From NCBI RefSeq assembly GCF_963855985.1, contig NC_087093.1, positions 17,375,001-17,439,000 on the forward strand: a DNA stretch of 64,000 nucleotides, written 5' to 3'. The stretch comes from Ostrinia nubilalis. Taxonomy: Eukaryota > Arthropoda > Insecta > Lepidoptera > Crambidae. Shown one piece after another: positions 1 through 9,619 of this stretch; within the stretch, counting starts at the first letter, position 1, and every line of letters begins with the position of its first letter. The notes under the pieces are model-generated. The model did no database searches. It worked only from the letters and a program-made list of their open reading frames with translations, and had not been told where the DNA came from. The position numbers and the translations under genes are program-made.

Positions 1-718
1 CTTTGGTCTATGCCTAAGGTCCTTTATGGCTTATGACCGAGTTTTTTTAATTCTGGCTAGCAATTTGACATTTAAACAACAATATTTATGTACCAATGAA
101 TCACTTTAATGAGGTTATTTATCTGATTCTATTAAACACGTAATTTTTTTAAATGCCAATTTTTTTTAAATATACTCGTAGTACGTCTAAAATTATTTTT
201 AACAGCTTGAGTAGTTAGTTAAGACTATAAATCTTTTTTATATGCTGTCTGAAATAAAACAAAATATTAACGATTTCGCTGTCAATATTGAAAACAAAAG
301 TGACACTAATTTATATATTTAATTTATAAAAACTGTAATAATCATTTATTTATAATTGTGTACGATTCTAAATGTCATGCAGAAATAAATGATTATTTTA
401 TTTTACTTTTGTGTTATTGTCTTGTAAAGTATAGGCAAAATGCATTATTGTTTAAATAAAATTAATGATGCATTTATTTTTGGGTGCGAGAATGTCAGGG
501 ATCTTGTTACTTAATCGTACATCAACAGTTTATTTTGGTACTGATATTTTTACATACAAGTAGGTATTGTATATTTTTATTTACTTGAATCTTAGACCTT
601 ATTAAGTAGTACAAAATTAAAAGTCTACAGAACATAACTATTTGGCTACTCGTTTTAAACATATGTAGTTTACTTTTCATTGTGAAAAGTAAAAAAAAAA
701 TTGCATCCTGAATATTTA
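1..718. other. AT-rich non-coding stretch
   Basis: No convincing coding sequence is visible. The short open frames here are low-complexity and unlike known families. The stretch is made of T- and A-rich runs and ends at a MITE. Confidence 0.6.
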
Positions 719-833
719 GGCTGAGTTGCACCATCTTACTTTAACTTCGACAAACGTCTAAAATCTGTCAAACTCCATACAAAAAACACCGGTCATCATC
801 AAAGTTACGGTCAAAGTTAGGTGGTGCAACTCA
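719..833. mobile_element. MITE family A, copy 1
   Basis: A 115-bp element begins GGCTGAGTTGCACCA and ends TAGGTGGTGCAACTCA, so its ends are inverted complements. The centre carries CAAACTCCATACAAAAAACACCG, described here by its key words CAAACTCC and CACCGG. Four further copies lie at 22865, 24066, 25422 and 35370. Where both edges are clear the copies are flanked by TA, which suggests a Tc1/mariner-type non-autonomous element. The right edge of this copy lacks the final GCC and abuts the long inverted repeat. Confidence 0.75.
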
Positions 834-1925
834 TAGTAGGGAATTTAGTGCAAGAACCCCTCCACTTTGGTATAGAAGGCTCATTTTTGCACCAGTGGTT
901 CTTTGGGTGCTCCTGAGTAGATTTCCGACGGTAGACATCGGGAGCCCCCCCTGTGGTAGCAGGGGGAGGGGGGGAAAGTTTCCTTCTGCCGCGCTTCACT
1001 TTAAGGCCCATATCTTCAAAACTATAGGTATTAGGGCAAGTGTGGTGTCATTTTCGGATAATTTAAGGATGGCGAATTCATTTCTAGAACAAACTTTTTG
1101 CCTTTTCATACAAAAAAATAGAAATATTGAGAAAAATTCACAAAAACCAAAAAGTATTTTTTTAAATAAACGTCGTTTACTTTTAAACCATTGGAGATAA
1201 TCTAATAAAAAAAATATGTACTGAAAGCTACATTTACCAGAATTATAAATATATACCATTATATGGCACTTTTTTCGAAAAAAGTAGGCGAAAAAAATTT
1301 TTTCTTCAGGACACAGCGGGCGAATTTTACTGCGCGTCGGAAAAAAATATTTATATTATCCATGAATTCATACTATTTGGTTCATAAGCAAGTAAGGATT
1401 ATTATTTTAGAATTTATTTAGAGTTCCTGGCACATCAAGCTAACATGATTTGTATTTTTTCTTCAATTAATTTTGAACTCTATGTGTAAGACATAAGGTT
1501 GTAAATAGCTTAAATACATTTTAATGTTGAAAATATCTTAAGAAGAAAGTACTAGATAAATAACTTGAATTTGTCTAAACGTCTAATGATTATTATTATT
1601 TTAATTGACACTAACTTGGGGATTGATAATCATAGTACGGGAGATTATTTTTAGCACAAAGGCTTCGGCTGTGACCATTATAGTTGTTTGTCCAGACAAC
1701 ACCAGCTTCTGCACTACTTCTTGCACTTACATCTCACCATTTTCAGGCAAGCTTCGGCAGCTACTGGCAAATCGGTCCATGTAGGTTCCATGTTGCTATC
1801 GACTCTGGTCCACCCCCAACCAGTCGGGTAAAGGGAAGATTGAGTCGGTTGCTTGCAACTGACCCTATACGCGGACCCCTTGATATACTGCCAGTAGCCA
1901 ATGCTGATACAAAGCTGTCTGGGTT
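834..1925 (+). repeat. Left arm of a long inverted repeat
   Basis: This arm is the inverted complement of about 3003-4307. Runs of more than 100 bp match with only a few differences: 895-1020 against 4110-4245, and 1684-1880 against 3095-3295. The outer edges read ATAGTAGGGAATTTAGTGCA here and the complement at about 4287-4307. It contains an open frame at 1684-2031 whose peptide is shared with the other arm. I take this frame to be the antisense of old LINE 3' sequence rather than a gene, because the minus strand continues from the LINE remnant in the loop. Confidence 0.85.
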
Positions 1926-2102
1926 ATCTTATGTAGGGCCACACCTAAGCGTAGTCCAGAGCGAGCCATTAGAATCTTTATTCTCCCTTTTTTATTCCCT
2001 ATCATCCAAAAAAATCCTATCCATTAGGTGAATTAAGCGTCTGAGTGAAAGCCAGCTAATAGTATTCTGATGCCGGATATGCTGACCCAAGCAGACACAT
2101 CC

Positions 2103-2530
2103 TTACAGTATTAAGTGTTTCATGGACCCCACATGTATTCCAAATGCTCGAGAGCTTCTGTTGTTAGGCCCATTTTGTGGGACATGTGGTTTATTCCCCA
2201 ATTTGCGTACCTGTAATTGCTTGGGCTTACCTTTGATGAGTTTTCTCCATGACCCTGTATTTCTCTTTAGGAATGATTTGGAGAGGCTTATATCGCGTTG
2301 GAGCTTTCCCATTCAGCCCTGTGCTTCTTGGATAATATCCAAGAAGCACAGGGCTTATGGCCATATTATGGCCATGAGGTATGCTTTTAGATAAAGATAC
2401 TATCAGTTCTGACCCAATAGGTATCGTCTCTGACCCTTGTCTCGCTAGACTGTCGACTCTCTCATTGCATTCGACCCTTGTATGTCCAGGTATCCCACAT
2501 CAGGTACACTTTGTCATGCCTTCCGAGTTT
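2103..2530 (-). pseudogene. LINE RNase H domain and 3' end, degraded
   Basis: On the minus strand, from about 2510 down to 2400, the frame reads GIPGHTRVECNERVDSLAR and continues QGSETIPIGSEL. This is the conserved C-terminal RNase H signature (PGHxGxxGNExxDxLAR) found in I-, R1- and Jockey-type LINEs. The Gly-Asn part of the signature is altered to Cys-Asn. Further down, a frame at 2312-2103 looks like the C-terminal tail of the same protein, but the reading frame is broken between the two. It lies in the loop between the inverted-repeat arms and is certainly dead. Confidence 0.6.
2315..2355. repeat. Perfect 41-bp palindrome (20-bp stem)
   Basis: AGCCCTGTGCTTCTTGGATA is followed by one A and then its exact complement. 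It sits inside the LINE RNase H remnant, where a coding sequence would not be expected to be palindromic. It probably arose by a snap-back copying event. A transcript would fold into a tight hairpin. Confidence 0.85.
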
Positions 2531-3002
2531 GTTCATCTTTAAGATTGCATCTAGAATAATTCTAGACTCAACCTTCACTGAGGCGATGGCTTTGTTTGAG
2601 TGCTGCCTGGCTGTGGCTCAGGATCTAAATATTGCGTTTTTTACACTCCTGTTTTTAGTGCACACATAATTATAGCGTAGAATTCAGCTTGAAATACTGT
2701 AGCAAACCTCCTTAAACGTTCACTGTGTTCGTGTTTACAGTAGACGCCCGCTCCCGTTCCCAAGGCCAGGCCATCTTGGCTTGGAGCTGTCAGTAAACCA
2801 GATTAGGCTGTTCTGTTGGGATTTTGGTCCTCTTTTCTAGTCGTCCCTTGTTCAAGATCTATCCACTTATTAGCTCAATCCACTGTTATTTTTTCTCACT
2901 TATCATATTAATCCACTGGTATTGTTTTAGATCAAGTACCTCCTACTATTACTACATGCTTGACTATGAACGAGTGCCGTAAGTGCCCACAAACCTAGGC
3001 AG

Positions 3003-4307
3003 TTTTGTATCAGAATCGGCTACGGGCAGTATATCAAGGGCAGTAATCATGTCCTTATGATTTTTTCAAGTTATTTAAAATTAAGTTGGTATATCAAGGG
3101 GTTCGCGTATCAGGGTCAGTTGCAAGCAACCGACTCAATCTTCCCTTTACCCGACTGGTTGGGGGTGGACCAGAGTCGATAGCAACATGGAACCTACATG
3201 GACCGATTTGCCAGTAGCTGCCGAAGCTTGCCTGAAAATGGTGAGATGTAAGTGCAAGAAGTAGTGCAGAAGCTGGTGCTGTCTGAACAAGCAACTATAA
3301 TGGTCACAGCCGAAGCCTTTGTGCTAAAAATAATCTCCCGTACTATGATCATCAATCCTCACTTTCCTCACACTTTCCTTTCCGTTAAATCACTGGTACA
3401 ATAGTATGTAGAAATAAGTGTTAATTAAAATAATAATAATCATTAGACGTTTAGACAAATTCAAGTTCTTTATTTAGTGCTTTCTTCTTATGATATTTTC
3501 AATATTAAAATGTATTTAAGCTATTTTCAACCTTATTTCTTACACATAGAGTTCAAAATTAATTGAAGAAAAAATACAAATCATGTTAGCTTGATGTGCC
3601 AGGAACTCTAAATAAATTCTAAAATAATAATCCTTACTTGCTTATGAACCAAATAGTATGAATTCATGGATAATATAAATATTTTTTTCCGACGCGCAGT
3701 AAAATTCGCCCGCTGTGTCATGAAGAAAACATTTTTTTCGCCTACTTTTTTCGAAAAAAGTGCCATACAATGGTATATATTTATAATCCTGGTAAATGTA
3801 GCTTTCAGTACATATTTATTTATTTATTTATTTATTGATAAAGGTACACCAACAGCAATACACATTTAAGACATTCACAGTATACAACACATATTGGGGT
3901 TTTAGTTTAAATATTTTTTTTATTAGATTATCTCCAATGGTTTAAAAGTAAACGACGTTTATTTAAAAAAATACTTTTTGGTTTTTGTGATTTTTTCTCA
4001 ATATTTCTATTTTTTTGTATGAAAAGGCAAAAAGTTTGTTCTAGAAATGAATTCGCCATCCTTAAATTATCCGAAAATGACACCACACTTGCCCTAATAC
4101 CTATAGTTTTGAAGATATGGGCCTTAAAGTGAAGCGTGGCAGAAGGAAACTTGCCCCCCCTCCCCCTGCTACCACAGGGGGGGCTCCCGATGTCTACCGA
4201 CGGAAATCTACTCAGGAGCACCCAAAGAACAACTGGTGCAAAAATGAGCCTTCTATACCAAAGTGGAGGGGTCTCCATACAAATCATTGCACTAAATTCC
4301 CTACTAT
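3003..4307 (-). repeat. Right arm of the long inverted repeat
   Basis: This is the inverted partner of 834-1925. Compared with the left arm it holds three insertions: about 50 bp near 3045-3090, about 40-60 bp of different sequence near 3355-3425, and about 100 bp with a TTTA-repeat tail at about 3815-3912. The rest aligns closely. The frame at 3294-3094 (minus) encodes the same peptide as the left arm, starting MLVQTAPASALLLAL here and MFVQTTPASALLLAL there. Confidence 0.85.
3815..3912 (-). mobile_element. 5'-truncated retroelement tail inserted in the right arm
   Basis: The left arm reads straight through TCAGTACATATTTTTTTTATTAG in complement, but here the match is interrupted by a TTTA-repeat run plus about 75 bp of unrelated sequence. 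Short ATATTT words lie at both junctions and may be a target duplication. On the minus strand this is a retroelement 3' end with an AAAT-type tail. The insertion post-dates formation of the inverted repeat. Confidence 0.6.
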
Positions 4308-4770
4308 CAGACTTGGTGTCGTATTTGTCACTAAATAAATTGTTAAACGGATAAGGATGATGTCATCTTTTACAATAACATCCCATGTAAAATCAAGGAT
4401 TGGCACTTCAAGTAAGTTGAAAGCTACAATAAAAGTACCTACATCTCGTTATACCCACAATTACTGACTTGACACCCATTACATTCCTCGTGCCTTCATA
4501 CGGAAGTCCGAAGATGGTGGTGTTTATCGTAATTTGTCCGGACAACCGAGTTGATGAACACTTGCATTGAGGAAGTTATTATTGTCCAGCAAACAAAAAC
4601 TTGTGGCACCAGTTTGGTTCATTTTAATTAATTCATTGATTTAAAAGTTTTTAATCATAAAGGTAAGGGTTTTATTTGACTGTCTGTGCGTTTCATTTCA
4701 TAAATCAATTACATTATTATTCTTGTTAATAATAAATAATGGCAAAGTTTTTTTTTATGCATAACAAGGC
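4308..4770. other. Non-coding, no features seen
   Basis: Ordinary AT-rich sequence with no open frame that resembles a protein family and no clear repeat match inside the window. Confidence 0.5.
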
Positions 4771-4890
4771 AGGTATTTGACCACAATCGCACCTGATGTT
4801 AAGTGGGATGCAGTCTAGGATGGTACATATCTGCCCTGTAAGTGCCTATTCTAATAAATGTATCTTTCTTTCTTTCTTTCTTTCTTTATT
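4771..4890 (+). mobile_element. LINE/SINE 3' end with CTTT microsatellite tail
   Basis: The words GCACCTGATGTTAAGTGGGA and CAGTCTAGGATGG, followed by AATAAATGTAT and a (CTTT)5-type run at 4862-4885, form the familiar 3' end of a CR1-like retroelement in Lepidoptera. There is no coding remnant upstream, so the copy is heavily 5'-truncated. Confidence 0.6.
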
Positions 4891-5077
4891 CACTCTCGCC
4901 TTGAAAAGGCCCGGATTATAGTATTTTTATTTATCTACCTAAAATGGGTGAGAAAGACGATTTCCATCCTCTTCAACCTTAAACTATTAAATTTTTATTT
5001 GTCTATGACTTACCTTAGTACAGACATAATTTTATAAATAAATAAATATTATTCTAAAAACTATTTTCTTCCTACTA

Positions 5078-5759
5078 GCCCAGTAGAATTAGATTTTAAA
5101 TCGGAAATAATTCCTACAAAAGATTTTATTGCTATTAAAGCAACTACAAAAAATTTAATAAAATCTTTATATATATATTATTATTATTATATATATAACC
5201 TTAGACCAGGCATACGGCTAGCCAACGTAGTCGTGCAGGAGGATACAAGGAAGAGGGGCAGCTACAGTAGGTAACACAGAGTCGTTCAGGTGAGTCCCAG
5301 GAAGAGGTGCAGCAACCGCAGTTAAGGAACGGCTGGGACGAACAAGGATAGGCGCACCCAGCTCGTAAGCCTTGATAGGGTTACATTGGTTGAGGCGCTC
5401 CTTTTCAAGACTTGGAAGGATGCCGGTAACGAGCCATTGGACGTGGAGAGGGTCATTAATTATACACATATTTTCTACTTTGCCGAACATTTGCATGAGA
5501 ACGGTTTGTTCAAAACATATGAATTTAGTCTTATTTAATGCAGGATTAAATGCCCTTCAACCGTCAGGAAGACCACTTTTCGATAAGGTAAGTCCTTTAC
5601 GCGGTATAACCGGAAAACCGAAAAAGCGCCCCTTTCGGGGGGCCCCCACCACTTAAGCACAACTCCGTCGAAGTCGAAAACCTAGGAGAGTCTTTATGGG
5701 CAACTAATGAAGCCATTAAAGCACTAAAATCTTTAGTAGGAATTATTTCCGATTAAATC
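5078..5759. mobile_element. Unclassified repeat with inverted flanks
   Basis: The left edge (5078-5150, GCCCAGTAGAATTAGATTTT) and the right edge (5645-5759, read in complement) belong to one repeat family in opposite orientation. A third copy lies at 53802-53934 inside another MITE. Words such as TCTCCTAGGTTTTCGACTTC and AAGTGGTGGGGG are shared between the right edge and the 53.8-kb copy. The middle holds an open frame of unknown nature (5218-5496). Confidence 0.55.
5218..5496 (-). CDS. Unrecognised 92-aa ORF with internal peptide repeat
   Basis: The ORF starts at a true ATG (MQMFGKVENMCIIND) and ends VAAPLPCILLHDYVG. The C-terminal half has two similar blocks, AVAAPLPGTHLNDSV and TVAAPLPCILLHDYV, so the DNA contains a roughly 60-bp imperfect tandem duplication. 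I recognise no domain, signal peptide or membrane segment. It lies between the inverted edges of a repeat, so it is more likely a fragment of a mobile-element protein than a host gene. The overlapping plus-strand frame at 5372-5656 is probably its shadow. Confidence 0.2.
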   Translation of the reverse strand: MQMFGKVENMCIINDPLHVQWLVTGILPSLEKERLNQCNPIKAYELGAPILVRPSRSLTAVAAPLPGTHLNDSVLPTVAAPLPCILLHDYVG

Positions 5760-6097
5760 AATTTTTGTGTTTAATTCTACATAAAAAGAAATAGTTTTCG
5801 TAACGTGTTACCGATTTATAACCACAGTTGAAGATGAACGTAGACCAGCTTGTTAATCAGCGCTGGATACTTACCTGTAAACAAAAAAACAAACATTAAA
5901 AACGTTATTACTTTATTGTTCAACTCGATATTGAGTTCACGGCCAAGTTGTATCAGTATTTCCTCACATGTCATCTCAAAACAATCCGCAATAAAAACTT
6001 AGTCATCAAGTAATATAGCAGCAATAAAAATAAGAACGAGACCGCTGTATGTTTGCAATTTCATCACGCATACCATAGCTATGACCAGTAGAATCAC

Positions 6098-6343
6098 TTG
6101 CTTTTGATTGTTAATCCAGACGTGAAGGACATCTCACATCTTTTTTTTCAAATCCACAAAGAAGAAGCTCTAATTCATCACTTGATGGAAAGTGATAATC
6201 AGGCTGAAGATGGAAGCAAGCTTCAAAATTTAAAGCACAATGTTCTAGATTTATCTACTAAACAATGGGTCGCTGGATTTTTTTTTACTTCATTACCCAA
6301 AACCTATTGTTATACGGATTTTGGACGAAACATTACAATGTGA
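6098..6343 (+). CDS. Doubtful ORF, possible coding fragment
   Basis: The frame encodes a hydrophilic stretch, HHLMESDNQAEDGSKLQNLK, that looks more protein-like than most short frames here. The frame opens with TTG rather than ATG, and I recognise no family. It could be a chance frame or the remnant of an exon or mobile-element protein. Confidence 0.12.
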   Translation: MLLIVNPDVKDISHLFFQIHKEEALIHHLMESDNQAEDGSKLQNLKHNVLDLSTKQWVAGFFFTSLPKTYCYTDFGRNITM

Positions 6344-6419
6344 TTTAGCTTGTGTTATCAGAATAACATACATTATTTTTTCTTGTAAAACACAGCCAGC
6401 AAAGATGAGTAGGAGAATG

Positions 6420-6510
6420 GTCTACATACTTTTTATAATGGAAAACCTTGGAGGAGGCTTTTGTCCAGCAGTGGACGTCATTTGGCTGAAACGAACGAAC
6501 TTTTTATAAG
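6420..6510 (+). pseudogene. RTE-type LINE ORF C-terminus, fragment
   Basis: GAAAACCTTGGAGGAGGCTT and GTCCAGCAGTGGACGTC match the DNA behind the ENLGGGF/VQQWTSFG end seen in better copies at 43116, 50600, 56178 and 56486. It ends at a TGA followed by ACGAACGAAC, a typical short-repeat RTE tail. Only the last 25-30 codons are left. Confidence 0.7.
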
Positions 6511-6844
6511 TATCGTAAACAAAGTATACAATGCCCTTTATTTGCTCACTGAACATTTTTATTTTCCTAACGGAGAGCTTACTGAGTCAACTAACAGTTG
6601 CGCTACGTGACCTTCTCATCCACCATTGAATGCTCAGTGAAAACCTGTGAGAAAAGTATCACAATTCACAATGCAAATACGCTAGGATCGCCGATACAAA
6701 ATGCATGTTGCGACATGGCGGTTACACCGGAGCTGTGGTTTGAGTAAGATGAGGAGCATGGGTAAGACGCTCTTGGATAGATAATTGAAATCACAATACG
6801 TTGGATTGCACATGAAGTAATTTAAAATGAATGAGATGATGGTA

Positions 6845-6925
6845 CAAGCCACTGTGGTCTATTGGTAAATGAGATGGAATTTTGGCCCTTGGTCTCGGGA
6901 GAATTGAGTTCAATTTCTAGATTTT
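6845..6925 (+). mobile_element. tRNA-derived SINE head
   Basis: An A-box-like word TGGTCTATTGGT (6855-6866) is followed by a B-box-like GAGTTCAATTTC (6906-6917) at tRNA-like spacing. The acceptor stem does not pair, so this is a SINE head or tRNA relic and not a functional tRNA gene. Confidence 0.45.
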
Positions 6926-7276
6926 TGAAAAATATTTGTCATTCGTTATGTTTCAATTAAAAGTATCTTTTATCAGATTTGTTTAAAAAAAGTTGCATCA
7001 ACTAAAAATAAAATATTGTAAGCCTGCAATAAATATTAATTTGTCAATGAAATGTCAAGACATCCTTTCACATGCTCAGTAGAAATGTTTGTATATCAAT
7101 TTATTAGTAGTACAGTCAGATACATACATTTCTTAGCATTTTTCATACATTTGTTTGTACTGTGGGCCAGACTTCTAGCTACCCATTTCCGATCATGTTC
7201 TATCGCAAAGAATCACCATTTGATGAGAGCGAGAGGAAAAACGAAATGGCCCACTGTACGATTTCAAAATACTTAA

Positions 7277-7482
7277 TCCTACTATCGTACTAATATTATA
7301 AATGCGAAAGTTTGTGTGGATGTCTGGATGTTAGTTACTCTTTCACGCAAAAACTACTGAACGGGTTTTGTTGAAACTTTACAGTATTATTGTTTATAAC
7401 CCAGATTAACATATAGGCTATAATTTATGACGATCTGTGACAAACTAAATTTCACGCGGGTGAAGCCGCGGGCAAAAACTAG
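7277..7482 (+). mobile_element. Non-autonomous Helitron
   Basis: It begins with TC after an A and carries TACTAATATTATAAATGCG near its 5' end. It ends with the GC hairpin CGCGGGTGAAGCCGCG, a short spacer and the terminal CTAG followed by T. These are the hallmarks of Helitron ends inserted between A and T. A second copy with the same ends is at 37052-37245, and a minus-strand relative at 11078-11267. There is no Rep/helicase coding, so it depends on a partner in trans. Confidence 0.8.
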
Positions 7483-8754
7483 TATGAACTATAAAACATA
7501 TCATAATTGTGTTATTAACGAGAGATCATTCTTAGTTACAGTTACTGATTCTTAGTTATATTAAATGAAATAAAATGTGCCCACCACAACACCTTTTGCG
7601 TTTCGAACGCGTGACTACGAGTACCTAGCTTTGTTTAGACAACTAACAGTTATCAAGCTGACTGTACAAATGAAGCAACCGCCAAACAAATACAAATTGC
7701 CGCCGTATCGGGCGGTCAGTTGCACAAACAATTTACATAACAATGGGCAGCGTAACGCGTTAAAATAATTACATGTGGCCGACGATGGGGACGCTCTAAT
7801 TGATCGTTTATTGTGGCGACAAGTGCAGACATAAAGGAAGAGGTTGCATACAAGCATGAAGGATGGTCGGGGCACAGATAACATTATAGGATGTTACTAC
7901 TATCAGGATGTGGTTGACTCGTGCGAACTTGCATAAAGGTGTCAATCACCAATTAATTCTTAAAACTATGTCGTGGTGGCAACTGGATCTGATACTACAA
8001 GCTCCTAGTCAAATGTTGTAGGTAATCACGACAAAGAACTTATATTACAGTACCTGAAGCTATGTTCCTTTCAATAGGCGTCACTGGCGTAGAATAGGAA
8101 TCCTGGTGGTGGTTAATTATAAAGAAAACCAAAGTAGGGACATGGGACCATTACTACCAATCACTACCACCACTGCAACTCCTACAGAGCTTGGTAGCCA
8201 ATACAACAGAGGAGTGAAGGGTAGAACCTAGAAAATAATGAAGTTTCTTAGAATCTCATGCTAATAATTTCATTAGATGAACATACGAGTACAGGCATGA
8301 CTAAAAAGTTTCTAAATGACAATAACTATGTGGTTCAAAATGTGTACCTGTTACGTATAATCATTGAATCATGTCACTAAGACTAACGTACTGTAACACT
8401 TCATCGAGCAAGCTATCAACTGCGGTCTTTGTTATTTAACAGATAAGTGCAGGCCATGCGCGGGCGCAGCGTGGACAGAACCAGAACCATTTCCTACTCC
8501 ATTCCGAGTACCAACTTTCTCTGGGGATTGCGTGATCAATATTCCTTGAACGGCAGTTTTAACACTCGGTGACGCTAATAAATTACGCAAGGATAAATGT
8601 GACATTTTGATGTGTTACAAGTTTCAAGCATCGAAAAGTGTAAAGATGATTCACTCACAAACTTGATGTCAGACCATAAAAGTCGTCAAAGGAGATGGAT
8701 ATAGCGACTTGTGATAGGTAATTTGAAAATTATAACTTGAAAAAATCGAACTGC
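7483..8754. other. Non-coding, no features seen
   Basis: No recognisable gene. The short overlapping frames on both strands near 7577-7884 look like chance. A GC-rich word ATGCGCGGGCGC at 8458 recurs at 9577 and 32359. Confidence 0.5.
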
Positions 8755-8826
8755 CTAAGGCAGGAATCGAACCCACGACCTTTCACTTGCCAGGTGACTT
8801 TTCTTCCATCTGAGCTACTTATACAC
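8755..8826 (-). mobile_element. tRNA-like SINE head (minus strand)
   Basis: On the minus strand an A box TAGCTCAGATGG (complement of 8806-8817) and a B box GGGTTCGATTCC (complement of about 8763-8774) bracket an anticodon-like arm TCAC-CTGGCAA-GTGA. The T arm also pairs. The acceptor stem pairs only partly (about 5 of 7), so I call it tRNA-derived rather than a tRNA gene. The following sequence GATTTTTTCAAGTTA is shared with the tRNA-like element at 21440-21520, so the two belong to one SINE family. Confidence 0.55.
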
Positions 8827-9083
8827 TGGATGAAACCGTCGAAATTTTCAAGTGCAATACTTTAGTGCAGACGCCAGCACGTCAGACTTCCCCATTTTTT
8901 TTGCAAATTGACTCTTATCACAACTGCATAAGATCCCTGTTGCCCCCAGATGGCCAGCGTTTGACGTGCCGTCAGTACAATTTTAGATGAACTGAGGAAT
9001 AATTTTAGAACAAAACACTGACTTGCGATCTGTGTTTTAGGCACTATTAAAACCAGTACCAAACGTGGTGAAAACGCAAACGT

Positions 9084-9221
9084 GGTCGACCCAGGCAAAC
9101 TTGGCGGCGCACTGTAGCGGACGAGGTGAAGAAGATCGGCAAGACCTGGAGCGAGATCAAGCGAGAAGCTCAATACCGAACGAGATGGAGGACTGTTGTG
9201 GACGCCCTCTGCCCCATCTAG
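9084..9221 (+). pseudogene. LINE ORF C-terminus, 45 codons (RTE-like)
   Basis: The frame reads GRPRQTWRRTVADEVKKIGK, then TWSEIKREAQYRTRW, then RTVVDALCPI and a TAG at 9219-9221. The pattern GRPxxxW...W.E.....R..W...VDALCP is the usual C-terminal end of RTE/BovB-like LINE polyproteins in insects. Upstream the frame is not continuous, so this is a 5'-truncated dead copy. I found this frame by reading the plus strand; the longer open frame on the other strand (9236-8862) is its shadow. Confidence 0.65.
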
Positions 9222-9619
9222 GGGACATAGGACCATAAGTCAAGTAAGTCAAAACTATAAATGTAAGTCAACAAGTGCTTAGCTAATTATAAATAGCATT
9301 TCCATTCTCCTGCATAATTTTTTTCTTATTAGGTCAGTTATTTTTAAATTACTAGAATAGTTCCGCGTATTTTATTAGATAAGTCGACACAAATGTTATT
9401 TTAAGATCACGAAGTCAAATAAAGTAGTATCAACAAGTTTAAATTATGAATGATATCCGTCGCTAAAGTACAATCTAAACACTACGCAATCACACCATCG
9501 AATGCTAACAGTTCATAATGAGCCAGATGATCCGTTCACAGTGCGTTTAATGATGCGGTTAATAGTCAATCAATTATGCGCGGGCGCCGGTCCCGACTCG
9601 CGCGCACGATACTCCGTCA
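9222..9619. other. Non-coding, leads into tandem array
   Basis: AT-rich until about 9570, then a GC-rich block with GCGCGGGCGCCGG and CTCGCGCGC immediately before the array. No gene seen. Confidence 0.5.

Noticed and set aside
817..1259. Overlapping open frames on both strands at the start of the left arm
   Set aside because: They are repeat sequence and recur as mirror frames in the right arm (3928-4354).
1684..2031. 115-aa plus-strand frame MFVQTTPASALLLAL...
   Set aside because: It recurs in inverted form at 3294-3094 and lies antisense to the LINE 3' region, so conservation comes from the duplication and not from a gene.
8755..8826. Functional tRNA gene with GGC-like anticodon
   Set aside because: The acceptor stem pairs at only about 5 of 7 positions and the flanking SINE body is shared with another tRNA-like copy.
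8862..9236. 124-aa minus-strand frame
   Set aside because: It is antisense to a clear LINE C-terminus on the plus strand (9084-9221).
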